A DNA stretch of 24,158 nt, taken from positions 1 to 24,158 of IMG/VR virus record IMGVR_UViG_3300044960_000665, one strand, 5' to 3'. Positions 9,516 to 16,594 of the stretch are shown piece by piece. Under the pieces are notes generated by a model. It searched no databases. It had not been told where the DNA came from and worked only from the letters and a program-made list of their open reading frames with translations. The translations under genes were made by a program, and so were the position numbers. Source of the stretch: a virus. Each line of letters starts with the position of its first letter. Within the stretch, counting starts at the first letter, position 1.

Positions 9516-11230
9516 TACCTTTGTGCCTTAATGATTTTTCTTATTTTTGAATTTCTTTCATATGCCGCACTAACTTCAGTTTCTACTATAGCGCCTATCT
9601 CTCTTGGAGTAAGTCCAGTACCTATATTAATTGCTATTGTTTGTGGTTGAATACCAATATTTGTACTTGCAAAACCGACATTTCCACCCCTAGTTGCACC
9701 TCCCATACTTGCACCAAATCCCGAAAAAACTCCAGAAAGTATCCCAGAAAACCATGCTCTAAATGGTGTCATTAATGCTTCTGCAAATGCATCTGAAATA
9801 GCTCGTGCTAAACTTCTACCAAAACTCCTAGCTATATCTAAAAAATCCGTCCTTTCACCAGTAAATAATCCGAAAAACACGTCTGAAATTCCTCTTTCTA
9901 ATGGTTGGCTAAAAGCATTGGCTACTTTTTCGCCCCATTTTCTAGCAGCTTCTTCCATCTGTCTCATTCCCGTATCAAATGCTTTATAGGCATTGTCTAT
10001 TAATTTAGCCATATTTTCAGGCCAATCTATCATCTCTTGTGTAGGACCAGCAGGCGGAATATTTGGCGGTGGCATGCTTTTAAAATTTGCCGAAATTTCT
10101 ACTTGAACACCTTTTGGTGCTAGATTATCCATTTGTTTTTTAAATTCTTCTGCTAATTCAAGATTCTCTTTTAAAGAATCGGTTGCATTTTTAGCTTTCC
10201 CAGTATAAGCATCGATTAATCCTTGAAATAATGTTATTGGAGCTAATAAATATTGATTTATTTTTGGTATTAATCCAACAATTTTATCAGCTAATTTTTC
10301 AAGTAAAGATATTGCTAAATTTGTTGCCTCGATTTGTAATGTAACTAGTTTGAGAATATAAGAAGCGGTCTCTCCCCATCCACTACCAACATGATTCTTA
10401 AAGTCAGTCCATGCTTTATTAAGTTTTGCTATGCTGCCTGTAAGACCGTCAAGCGCTAACTTCTCAGCATCGGAAACAATAGATGCTTCTTTCATGAATG
10501 CATTTAAAACTGCCTGATATTTTTGAGCTTGACTTAATTTTTCTGCGCTTACACCCAAAGTACCAGCATATCTTTTTACCATTGCATCTAAATTTTCAGT
10601 AACGCCAGTAGCATCAGCCAAAACAGAGTTCCAGTTTTTAATACCTTCGGTCACTCTTTTAATTGCTTCCCCTAATGGCATGCCATGTTGTGTACCTAGA
10701 CCTATGCCCGTAGTTTTCAAGGCTTGAATCATTTTTACAGCATCTTGAAGATTATATATCTTCAAGAGATTTCTCATGGCTTCAGCTAAATCTTGAACAG
10801 AAACAAGACCATCACTGGCAAGGGTATTTATAGCCCCGAAAACTTTTTCTACATTCTGTCCTGTGGAACGTGCAATACCAGCGATACCTCGTAAGGTATT
10901 AGCATATTCTTCAGCGCTTAAAACGGCTTTTTTTGTAAAATCAAGCAGTTTAAACAGCGTCACTACCTTTAAACCGCTTAGAAAATACAGGTCTATTGTT
11001 TCAAGTTCTATGCCTAATTTCCTGAAAGCCGAAGTAAGTTGAGAAATCCTTGTATGTAAGCCAGATAGTCTTTGTTGTTGCTGGCTGTCGCCAATTTTGG
11101 CACTGGCTTGCCCCGTTGACTGTAAAGTCGCAGTAAGTTTTTTAAAGTCAGCTACGGCTTCATCAATACCTTTTTTGGTATCATTTACGACTTTTATTAC
11201 CCATTCAAGATTTACTTGTTCGTTTGCCAT
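9515..11230 (-). CDS. Tail tape measure protein
   Basis: This 571-residue protein is alanine- and lysine-rich and largely helical. Its position directly after the G/GT frameshift pair is diagnostic. Residues 1-90 are coiled-coil-like; there are hydrophobic stretches near residues 300-340. The C-terminal part (SDVFFGLFTGERTDFLDIAR, then SLARAISDAFAEALM) resembles the lambda-type tape-measure C-terminal domain. The ATG overlaps the end of the T frame by 19 nt and has only a weak ribosome site, so coupling to GT translation is likely. The protein sets tail length; its modest size implies a fairly short siphovirus tail, by analogy with other tape measures. Confidence 0.88.
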   Translation of the reverse strand: MANEQVNLEWVIKVVNDTKKGIDEAVADFKKLTATLQSTGQASAKIGDSQQQQRLSGLHTRISQLTSAFRKLGIELETIDLYFLSGLKVVTLFKLLDFTKKAVLSAEEYANTLRGIAGIARSTGQNVEKVFGAINTLASDGLVSVQDLAEAMRNLLKIYNLQDAVKMIQALKTTGIGLGTQHGMPLGEAIKRVTEGIKNWNSVLADATGVTENLDAMVKRYAGTLGVSAEKLSQAQKYQAVLNAFMKEASIVSDAEKLALDGLTGSIAKLNKAWTDFKNHVGSGWGETASYILKLVTLQIEATNLAISLLEKLADKIVGLIPKINQYLLAPITLFQGLIDAYTGKAKNATDSLKENLELAEEFKKQMDNLAPKGVQVEISANFKSMPPPNIPPAGPTQEMIDWPENMAKLIDNAYKAFDTGMRQMEEAARKWGEKVANAFSQPLERGISDVFFGLFTGERTDFLDIARSFGRSLARAISDAFAEALMTPFRAWFSGILSGVFSGFGASMGGATRGGNVGFASTNIGIQPQTIAINIGTGLTPREIGAIVETEVSAAYERNSKIRKIIKAQR

Positions 11231-11822
11231 TTGATTTCTTTAAATTCCTTAGAACAATTATCACAATCGTCTTTGCCTAATTTCTTACATATCTGACAGA
11301 ATTTATATTCTTTATCACTTTGCTTAATCAGTTCTAATATTCCTTTCTGAAGTGCTATCGCTTCACATCTGTATTTCAGATACGGCTGTACTTCCTCGAA
11401 TGAAAATTCTTCAATTTGATTTTTCTTAGTAATATCTCCGTCACATAAAATAACAACCATTTCATCAATTGCTTCTAATAATTGTTTCCAGCTGAATTTT
11501 CTATCTAAGGCTTTAGGTTTGGAAGAAGACCTATAAGCCTTTTGCAAAAAGGGCGTGATAGAAAATCCTCAATTATTTCTATAGTCTGTTCATCGTCGAT
11601 GTTTTCATCTAAGAATTTAGATAAATTTTCTATAGGAACGTTTGGGTTTAAAATCAAAGCAAATATCTCAGGCAATCTATTCCCTAAAGCTGATAAAAGT
11701 TTAAAAACCGTCAATTCCTGAGGATATTCAATCTCACTTAGAATGGTAATTATAGAACGCAAATTTTTAAGACTTACTTTGTTTTGTGTAAACTCAACAT
11801 TCCCGATAATATATTTTTTCAT
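11212..11822 (-). CDS. GT-like tail assembly chaperone made by -1 frameshift
   Basis: The T frame (11212-11547) has no plausible start: a TGA closes it just upstream of the overlap, and the first near-start is a TTG without a ribosome site. A -1 shift at CCCTTTT (11547-11553) in the G frame joins 92 G residues to 111 T residues, giving 203 residues. The T part ends in CQICKKLGKDDCDNC, a CX2C-X7-CX2C pattern that looks like a zinc ribbon. In lambda, GT at low ratio to G links the tape measure to tail tube subunits; the same role is expected here. The T stop lies inside the tape measure gene. Confidence 0.85.
11505..11822 (-). CDS. G-like tail assembly chaperone (zero-frame product)
   Basis: The product is 105 residues from the ATG at 11822. 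I chose this start over the in-frame GTG at 11837 because AAAGGAG lies 5 nt before it, while the upstream GTG lies inside that ribosome site region and overlaps the tail tube stop. The protein is small, acidic and helical (NIDDEQTIEIIEDFL), as G-type chaperones are. It ends 45 nt after a -1 slippery site, and is expected to be the major product. It would coat the tape measure during tail assembly and not remain in the virion, as known for lambda G. Confidence 0.85.
   Translation of the reverse strand: MKKYIIGNVEFTQNKVSLKNLRSIITILSEIEYPQELTVFKLLSALGNRLPEIFALILNPNVPIENLSKFLDENIDDEQTIEIIEDFLSRPFCKRLIGLLPNLKP
11508..11553 (-). promoter_or_regulatory. Programmed -1 ribosomal frameshift signal
   Basis: In the G frame the codons CGC CCT TTT TGC present the canonical heptamer C CCT TTT at 11553-11547. 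After a 6-nt spacer comes a hairpin: AGGCTTATAGGT (11540-11529), a 10-nt loop, and ACCTAAAGCCT (11518-11508), 11 bp with one bulged A. A TTCCA in the loop could pair with TGGAA about 20 nt downstream to form a pseudoknot, which is speculative. Slip site, spacing and structure all fit known dsDNA-phage G/GT signals. Confidence 0.88.
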
Positions 11823-11833
11823 CAAAACTCCTT

Positions 11834-13027
11834 TCACAATCTTGGTGGATTAGAATTAAGTACTTTAATCTGAATTCCACTATTTAAATTATCTACAGTA
11901 GTATTTCCGTAATATGCTGAGAATGTACCTTCAAAATATACTCCTGTAGGACCTTCAATAACAGGACTTGTAGCAGCAAACATAAGTTCTGGCAAAATAA
12001 TTTGAATGGCTTCATTGTTTGGTTCGCCTACTTTTGGAGACGATGTGCCTGGATTAGCTAATGTTGTATTCCCCCTAATGAATGTAAGAATAATAGATTT
12101 TTTTATACCATTATTAATATCTGTTAAGAGGGATACCGAATCAGCACCTGATGTATCACTAAACCATATTTTGCATGTTCCATTTACGGTTGTAACGCCA
12201 GCAGGTAGATACTTCCGTATACCACTACCACCAAGTACATATCCTTCATCCCCTAAATTGTTGTTAATTCTAATCTCTGATATTGAATCAATACATCCAA
12301 TCGCTTGAGCAGTGCTATAAGAATTACCAAGCATAACATGAGCACCAGCTAGCTCAAACGCATCATAAGGGGTATGGGTATATGTGATTTCGTTTGTACC
12401 AGCCATTTTAGAGGTATCTGTTGTTTCTCGTGCAGCCATTATTTCAAGATCGAGCCCAATATAACCCTCCTGAGGTATTTTAATAGTCATTGTATTAACG
12501 CAACAACCAAGAAATCTTCTGCTCTGAAAGGTATCAAGACCAGAAAATTGCACTTCTATAGTAAAACTTGGTATTTCTCCTATGGAAAAAGTATGAATAT
12601 AGGGAGCTGTTTCGTTTGCTACAGAAGCTGAATTTTCTCCTGTTGTAGTATACCCTTCTATATCATCTACGATTGTATGAGCACCTGTTGGTTTTGTGTA
12701 AATATTATTTGTAACACTAATATTGCCACCATAACTATCAGTAACCCTTCTTTTGCCAAGTGTATAAGCAAATAAAGGATACATAAATGGAGTTAATAAA
12801 GTCGAAAACGTCCCACTAGGGTTTTTATTCCCACGTGCTGGTTTTACGGGATTCCTATCGCCTTTAATTAAGGGATTAATAATCTGATTTTCAGAATTTT
12901 TAACGTTGAATGTAGCATATGGTATGACAACGGCTTTTTTATTTTCACCAAATCCCGTTGAAATGCTTCCATAAGAAGGTTCTATCCCAACGAGTATTTT
13001 AGTGGTACTTCCTTTGGCTTGAGCCAT
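11834..13027 (-). CDS. Major tail tube protein
   Basis: This 397-residue protein lies just before the G/GT chaperones, the usual site of the tail tube gene, and has a strong ribosome site (AAGGAGG 6 nt before ATG). The N-terminal motif IKGDRNPVKPARGNKNPSG followed by hydrophobic FSTLLTPFMYPLFAYTLG is typical of phage tail-tube proteins of the long type. The rest is beta-rich (for example FYGGN and GTCKIWFSDTS patterns), with a C-terminal part that could form an extra surface domain, since 397 residues exceeds the usual tube protein of about 150-250. It would form stacked hexameric rings. Confidence 0.82.
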   Translation of the reverse strand: MAQAKGSTTKILVGIEPSYGSISTGFGENKKAVVIPYATFNVKNSENQIINPLIKGDRNPVKPARGNKNPSGTFSTLLTPFMYPLFAYTLGKRRVTDSYGGNISVTNNIYTKPTGAHTIVDDIEGYTTTGENSASVANETAPYIHTFSIGEIPSFTIEVQFSGLDTFQSRRFLGCCVNTMTIKIPQEGYIGLDLEIMAARETTDTSKMAGTNEITYTHTPYDAFELAGAHVMLGNSYSTAQAIGCIDSISEIRINNNLGDEGYVLGGSGIRKYLPAGVTTVNGTCKIWFSDTSGADSVSLLTDINNGIKKSIILTFIRGNTTLANPGTSSPKVGEPNNEAIQIILPELMFAATSPVIEGPTGVYFEGTFSAYYGNTTVDNLNSGIQIKVLNSNPPRL

Positions 13028-13041
13028 AAATTACCTCCTTT

Positions 13042-13509
13042 TTATATAAATTCTCTTACCCTTAGAGAAAGTTCACAATGATTACATAAGATACCCGTCA
13101 TATCAACGACATCTATTTTATCTATTATAATACCATCGTGATAAAAGCATGTATCGTTTAATGTCCTATTAGTAGCGAATGCTTTTTCTATTGAATCAAG
13201 TAAAGAATTTAATGTTAATTCCGTAGAATCGGCATCTTTTAATCCAATCCAGCCTTCTATTATATATTTATGGATAATCTCACGACCTTTATCAGCTCCT
13301 AATCCTAAAAGTATTTGATTTGACTCAGGCAACCCATCTCTATATATCATCCATGTTCTTATTTGCTCTACACCACTTATGCTTGTTTTCATAATTGCTA
13401 ATCTATCAGCTTGGGTATTATAATATTTTCTCACACTATAGACATTCCCTATATCAGGAATGCTTTCTAAAATAACTTTTATTTGTGCTCTAATAGCAGA
13501 TTCAGACAT
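13042..13509 (-). CDS. Tail terminator (gpU-like) or tail completion protein
   Basis: This 155-residue protein sits between the neck protein and the tail tube gene, the place of tail terminators. It begins with an amphipathic helix (AIRAQIKVILESIPDIGNVY), has a central YIIEGWIGL strand and ends in a beta-strand with CELSLRVREFI, a layout seen in terminator proteins that cap the tube and join it to the head. Its ATG overlaps the previous stop by 8 nt. No family motif is decisive; the call rests on order, length and this layout. Confidence 0.65.
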   Translation of the reverse strand: MSESAIRAQIKVILESIPDIGNVYSVRKYYNTQADRLAIMKTSISGVEQIRTWMIYRDGLPESNQILLGLGADKGREIIHKYIIEGWIGLKDADSTELTLNSLLDSIEKAFATNRTLNDTCFYHDGIIIDKIDVVDMTGILCNHCELSLRVREFI

Positions 13510-14041
13510 TGAATTTCTTTCTTGTTCGTGGTGATGATACTATTCTTTTTAATACCTTCTCGAGCCCTTTATGTAACTCATTGTGAGTAATCGATTTAAA
13601 TCTCATAGCATTTCTTGACCAATGAAGTCTCGCAGGCAATCCTCTTTTTGAAATGGTGTATCTTACCATGAAAGCAGCCCTAGAAGCTTCTTCCTTAGAT
13701 AATCCTTTTTTTACCATCAACCACTTTACTATAGGTGATTGTGGTGGCATTCTAGCACCAGCTCTTCTTCCAAGTTCTACAACGCCTGCATATCTTTTGG
13801 CATAGCCTTTATTGAATAACCTTCCTGTAATTTCTCTACCTACAGCTTTTATATCCGTTGTAAGCGATTCTCTTAACTTTTCAGTAGCTCCAATGGGAAG
13901 CTCATTATATAATATCCCCCTAATCTGTTCTAAGGCAATTTTTACTGCCTTAGACATTTCTTCTAAAACTATCCGTCTCCTTCCTTCTTCTCTATAGAAG
14001 AATGAAGGAAGACCCAATTTTTCTTCTATTATAAGTCGCAA
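13502..14041 (-). CDS. HK97 gp10-like neck / minor tail protein
   Basis: This protein of up to 179 residues lies between the connector and the terminator. It is basic and helical, with PQSPIVKWLMVKKGLSKEEA and a following YTISKRGLPARLHW segment typical of the gp10/Z-like neck protein group that links the connector to the tail. The longest start is a TTG at 14041 with no good ribosome site. A later ATG (at about 13957, encoding MSKAVKIAL) is an alternative, so the start is unsure. Coupling to the upstream stop (14044) would favour the TTG. Confidence 0.62.
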   Translation of the reverse strand: MRLIIEEKLGLPSFFYREEGRRRIVLEEMSKAVKIALEQIRGILYNELPIGATEKLRESLTTDIKAVGREITGRLFNKGYAKRYAGVVELGRRAGARMPPQSPIVKWLMVKKGLSKEEASRAAFMVRYTISKRGLPARLHWSRNAMRFKSITHNELHKGLEKVLKRIVSSPRTRKKFNV

Positions 14042-14043
14042 AA

Positions 14044-14919
14044 TTAAGTTGTTCTCGAATTTCTTTCAATCCGAGGGTGGGTTAATCTCGTGATGCCGTA
14101 AGGATAGGTGGATACACGCTGAGTTATGTATAAAGATGGTACTGCTTTGTCATTACTTATTCCCATGTAGTTTTTATACATACTCATATATATTGCAGCT
14201 CTGTCCGCATAGCCAGAAGAAATATCAAATGGATTTGAAGAATCTGCGTTAATCGACGGATCAACACTATTGACATATTTTGTTGCAAGCTCTGTACAAG
14301 CTAATGCGGCTGTTAACCAGCAAAAAGCCTCTATATACCCAGATGGTATATTAGTGGCATCTCTCTTTGCAGTGAAAAAAACATTAAAAGTCTCTGTTGA
14401 CGCAGGGGCATTATCTTTTAAAAAAATCTTCCACGTACCAGTAGATGTTCTAATCAATTCATATCTGTCATTAAGCAGATATATTGGTGGTATTTTATCC
14501 ACAGGGTATTCTATTGCCGAAATAGTAGAAAACTCATTAACCCATCCACTAGGAGTAGCATATATTTGAGTTCCGTTACCCTGTATGGAAGCACCTACGA
14601 TATAAGGATAATCCTTAGAAAATATATCAAGACCACCTAAGATGTGCCTGTCGTAATCATCACTATCCTCCATCCATATAACTGTATTATCACTTACTGT
14701 GGCGCCAGAAACTTCAATCCAAGTAGGTTCGTTTGTACCAGAAGTCCCTGAAGTAGTACATTTAAAAGTTCTAGATTTGTATATAGTAGGATGTATACGC
14801 TCGCCTACTTGATAATCAGTATTTGCCCGCCATTCTGTTGTTGTGTATAAAGACAATCTGGACGCTTCATCAGAAACTAAAGAGATTACTTTTGTTCTAA
14901 TGTCAATATTTGTACTCAT
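14044..14919 (-). CDS. Head-tail connector/adaptor with inserted GTSG-EPxW module
   Basis: This 291-residue protein starts in an ATGA overlap with the previous gene. Position between capsid and neck genes, plus the late helix-rich part (EAFCWLTAALACTELATKYV) resembling DnaT/adaptor-type connectors, suggests the head completion ring attached to the portal. Residues 30-84 are an inserted beta module (W-RANTDYQVGERI, TTSGTSGTNEPTW, TVIWMED) of the kind usually seen in tail fibres and other surface proteins. The same module occurs in the J-like hub. The fold assignment of the core is inferred from context. Confidence 0.6.
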   Translation of the reverse strand: MSTNIDIRTKVISLVSDEASRLSLYTTTEWRANTDYQVGERIHPTIYKSRTFKCTTSGTSGTNEPTWIEVSGATVSDNTVIWMEDSDDYDRHILGGLDIFSKDYPYIVGASIQGNGTQIYATPSGWVNEFSTISAIEYPVDKIPPIYLLNDRYELIRTSTGTWKIFLKDNAPASTETFNVFFTAKRDATNIPSGYIEAFCWLTAALACTELATKYVNSVDPSINADSSNPFDISSGYADRAAIYMSMYKNYMGISNDKAVPSLYITQRVSTYPYGITRLTHPRIERNSRTT

Positions 14920-15395
14920 GTTTTTAATATAGCAGATTCAGCGGTATTTACACGAGTCTTTTCCCAATAATTCCCAACACGTCTGTCCCTAAGCTCGCCG
15001 ATTTTACTCTTATTCCAATTAGAAACACGGCTATAATATCCTACAATCCTTGTAATGCCTTCAAGTCTCTGAAATATACCATCGGATAAAGCTGTTATAA
15101 TATTTTTTAACTCTTCTTGTTTTGCAAATACGATTTTCTTAAGAGGTACAAAAAATGCAGTTTCAAGTTTATGGTTAATTACTTTAAAACCATCTTCTTC
15201 CGTTAGATGATCCTTGCCTGCAATAGGATAGCCTTTCTCAAGATAAGCATCAATTTCAAGCGTGTCTGTTTTATTAACCATCTCGTCAAATGTTTTAATA
15301 GCCTGCGCAATACGTTCTTTAACAAATTCTGTGTTTACATCATCAATGTTTATTTTACAATTCTCACCTGTACATACTTCCAACATCAAATTCAC
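14916..15395 (-). CDS. Small protein with NrdD-like glycyl-radical-tail motif
   Basis: This 159-residue protein starts at GTG 15395, with GGAGG 6 nt upstream; the GTG overlaps the stop of the preceding small membrane gene (GTGA). Residues 113-143 read GITRIVGYYSRVSNWNKSK, IGELRDRR, GNY. In class III anaerobic ribonucleotide reductase (NrdD) the C-terminal tail has an RxxGY glycyl-radical loop followed by a W/F-N-x-G/S-K and an acidic/arginine segment, and this matches that layout with Gly119 in the radical position. The NrdD zinc cysteines (two CxxC pairs) are absent and the N-terminal 110 residues match nothing I know. Possibilities are a spare-part glycyl-radical protein, comparable in idea to YfiD/GrcA, or a structural protein with a borrowed motif. 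Confidence 0.5.
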   Translation of the reverse strand: MNLMLEVCTGENCKINIDDVNTEFVKERIAQAIKTFDEMVNKTDTLEIDAYLEKGYPIAGKDHLTEEDGFKVINHKLETAFFVPLKKIVFAKQEELKNIITALSDGIFQRLEGITRIVGYYSRVSNWNKSKIGELRDRRVGNYWEKTRVNTAESAILKT

Positions 15396-15565
15396 TTCTT
15401 CCCTCCATCAATTAATTTATGCAGCTTATCATAATGTAACGTAATTTCAGACATATAGTTTTCTGCAATATGCCGTATTTTTGCCGCAAACATAAGACAA
15501 CACGTAAAATATCCAATTGCAGCACCAGCAAAAACTGCAAGACAATAGGATAAAATCATTTTCAT
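15392..15565 (-). CDS. Small single-pass membrane protein
   Basis: This 57-residue ORF has ATG at 15565, with GAAGGG 7 nt upstream. Residues 3-27 (ILSYCLAVFAGAAIGYF and following) form one hydrophobic helix, with a charged, helical C-terminal half (HIAENYMSE, LHYDKLHKLIDGGKK). Its stop overlaps the GTG start of the next gene as GTGA, so the two are translationally coupled. Function is unknown. Single-pass architecture and size would allow a holin or spanin-like role, but its place within head genes does not support that specially. Confidence 0.65.
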   Translation of the reverse strand: MKMILSYCLAVFAGAAIGYFTCCLMFAAKIRHIAENYMSEITLHYDKLHKLIDGGKK

Positions 15566-15603
15566 GGTTGTACCCTTCTTTTTAAGAAATATATATTGCT
15601 ATT

Positions 15604-16179
15604 TTACGGGTATAATGTTGCCCGTACATAAACAAGTGTAATTGTACCTGTGGCTGGTGGTTGATTGTATGCCTTGATTTCTACTGGTATATTATTTGCA
15701 GTATTTATTGTAGTGTTAGAAGTTACAAGGCTAGCTGCGTATTGATTATTCCCCCATGTCCTCCAGATCATTTTATACCATTGTGATGTTGTTGTACCTT
15801 TATTACCTATTACAGACGAACCCTCAAAACCAACTGTGGATGATGGTATAGCGTTGTGGTAAAATATGTCATACCCTCCAAAGTCGCATTTTATAGCTTT
15901 TTGTCCACTTGTATCGTTAAAAACAAATTCTGCATAAATTTCAATAGCACTATTGGTCCCCATTATACCACCAGGGATAGTAAACGAATCTAATGTTGTT
16001 TGTGTAGTACCTGTCATTGAAGAATTAACATATTTTTGATAGATAATCTTAGGAGTTTTAGCAAGTTCTATAGTAGCTATTGGATCAACTTCGCCTGTAA
16101 CACTAAGTGGCGTTGCAAAGGTATATGAACAAATACAAAACAATAATATCGGAAACATTAACATATATTTCATTTTCAT
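15604..16179 (-). CDS. Exported beta-rich protein downstream of the capsid gene
   Basis: I place the start at ATG 16179 (191 residues) because a Sec signal peptide begins there: KMKY followed by the hydrophobic MLMFPILLFCICSYTFA, with likely cleavage after TFA. An in-frame extension to 16248 lies inside the previous gene and would bury the signal. AGGGA lies 6 nt before the ATG. The mature part is beta-rich with LDSFTIPGGIMGTNSAIEIY and a terminal TLVYVRATLY strand, similar to receptor-binding tips and phage fibre C-terminal domains. Head decoration or capsid fibre would fit the position, but a signal peptide is unusual for a virion protein. Function not established. Confidence 0.65.
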   Translation of the reverse strand: MKMKYMLMFPILLFCICSYTFATPLSVTGEVDPIATIELAKTPKIIYQKYVNSSMTGTTQTTLDSFTIPGGIMGTNSAIEIYAEFVFNDTSGQKAIKCDFGGYDIFYHNAIPSSTVGFEGSSVIGNKGTTTSQWYKMIWRTWGNNQYAASLVTSNTTINTANNIPVEIKAYNQPPATGTITLVYVRATLYP

Positions 16180-16181
16180 AA

Positions 16182-16521
16182 TTATTCCCTGAAATAGGTA
16201 ATGGTTACTGTAGATGTACCCTCTGAAATATACGATAATTTTCGGCAATTATTTATTCCATTTATCAATACATTTTGTCCAGCTAAAACTCTATGCCCTG
16301 ATGTAGGCGTTGCAGTACTACCGTCTATTAGATATCTAATACTATTGCCTAAGACGGTCATAAATAGTGAACATAGGTTTGGTTCACTTTTCGCTGTAGA
16401 ATTTATGGTTTTAGCGATAGTGTTATTTACAGTAATTGTTTCAGAAAAAAAATGCTGTTTCTGCAAAGCATGCCGCCTGCAAACTTAATACCATCAAACA
16501 AACCATTAGCCATCTAATCAT
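16182..16521 (-). pseudogene. Phage beta-sandwich protein with signal peptide, frame broken at an 8-base T run (or frameshift-expressed)
   Basis: From ATG 16521 (AAAGGG 7 nt upstream) the frame gives a clean signal peptide, MIRWLMVCLMVLSLQAACFA, then ETAFFF and a stop. The T8 run in the mRNA (A8 at 16445-16452) separates it from the second frame, which continues SETITVNNTIAKTINSTAKS to the stop at 16182. The span is 340 nt, one more than a multiple of three, so loss of one T would give a 112-residue protein. The mature part (NSIRYLIDGSTATPTSGHRV, then VTITYF) matches a small phage protein type common near head-tail genes, normally without a signal peptide. Real mutation, sequencing error, or slippage-dependent expression are all possible. 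It overlaps neither neighbour and is followed at once by the next exported protein. Confidence 0.65.
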
Positions 16522-16546
16522 ATTCCTTCCCTTTCTGTAAACATAC

Positions 16547-16581
16547 GGAGTCATGGCTGAGTATTGCCCAGCCATGACTCC
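16547..16581 (-). terminator. Strong hairpin after the capsid gene (terminator or attenuator-like)
   Basis: A perfect 13-bp stem (ggagtcatggctg / cagccatgactcc) with a 9-nt loop lies between the capsid stop (16595) and the next start (16521). In the direction of transcription it is followed only by GTATGTTTACAG, so there is no proper U tract. It may lower downstream transcription or protect the 3' end of capsid mRNA. Confidence 0.6.
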
Positions 16582-16594
16582 ATACTTTCAGTTA

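Noticed and set aside
11212-11547. Independent T gene starting at TTG 11547
   Set aside because: The TTG falls at the slip site, has no ribosome site, and the frame is closed by TGA just upstream; frameshift fusion explains it better.
11823-11837. GTG 11837 as start of the G-like gene
   Set aside because: It precedes the Shine-Dalgarno that properly serves ATG 11822.
16180-16248. N-terminal extension of the exported protein to 16248
   Set aside because: It would put 23 residues before an intact signal peptide and overlaps the previous gene.
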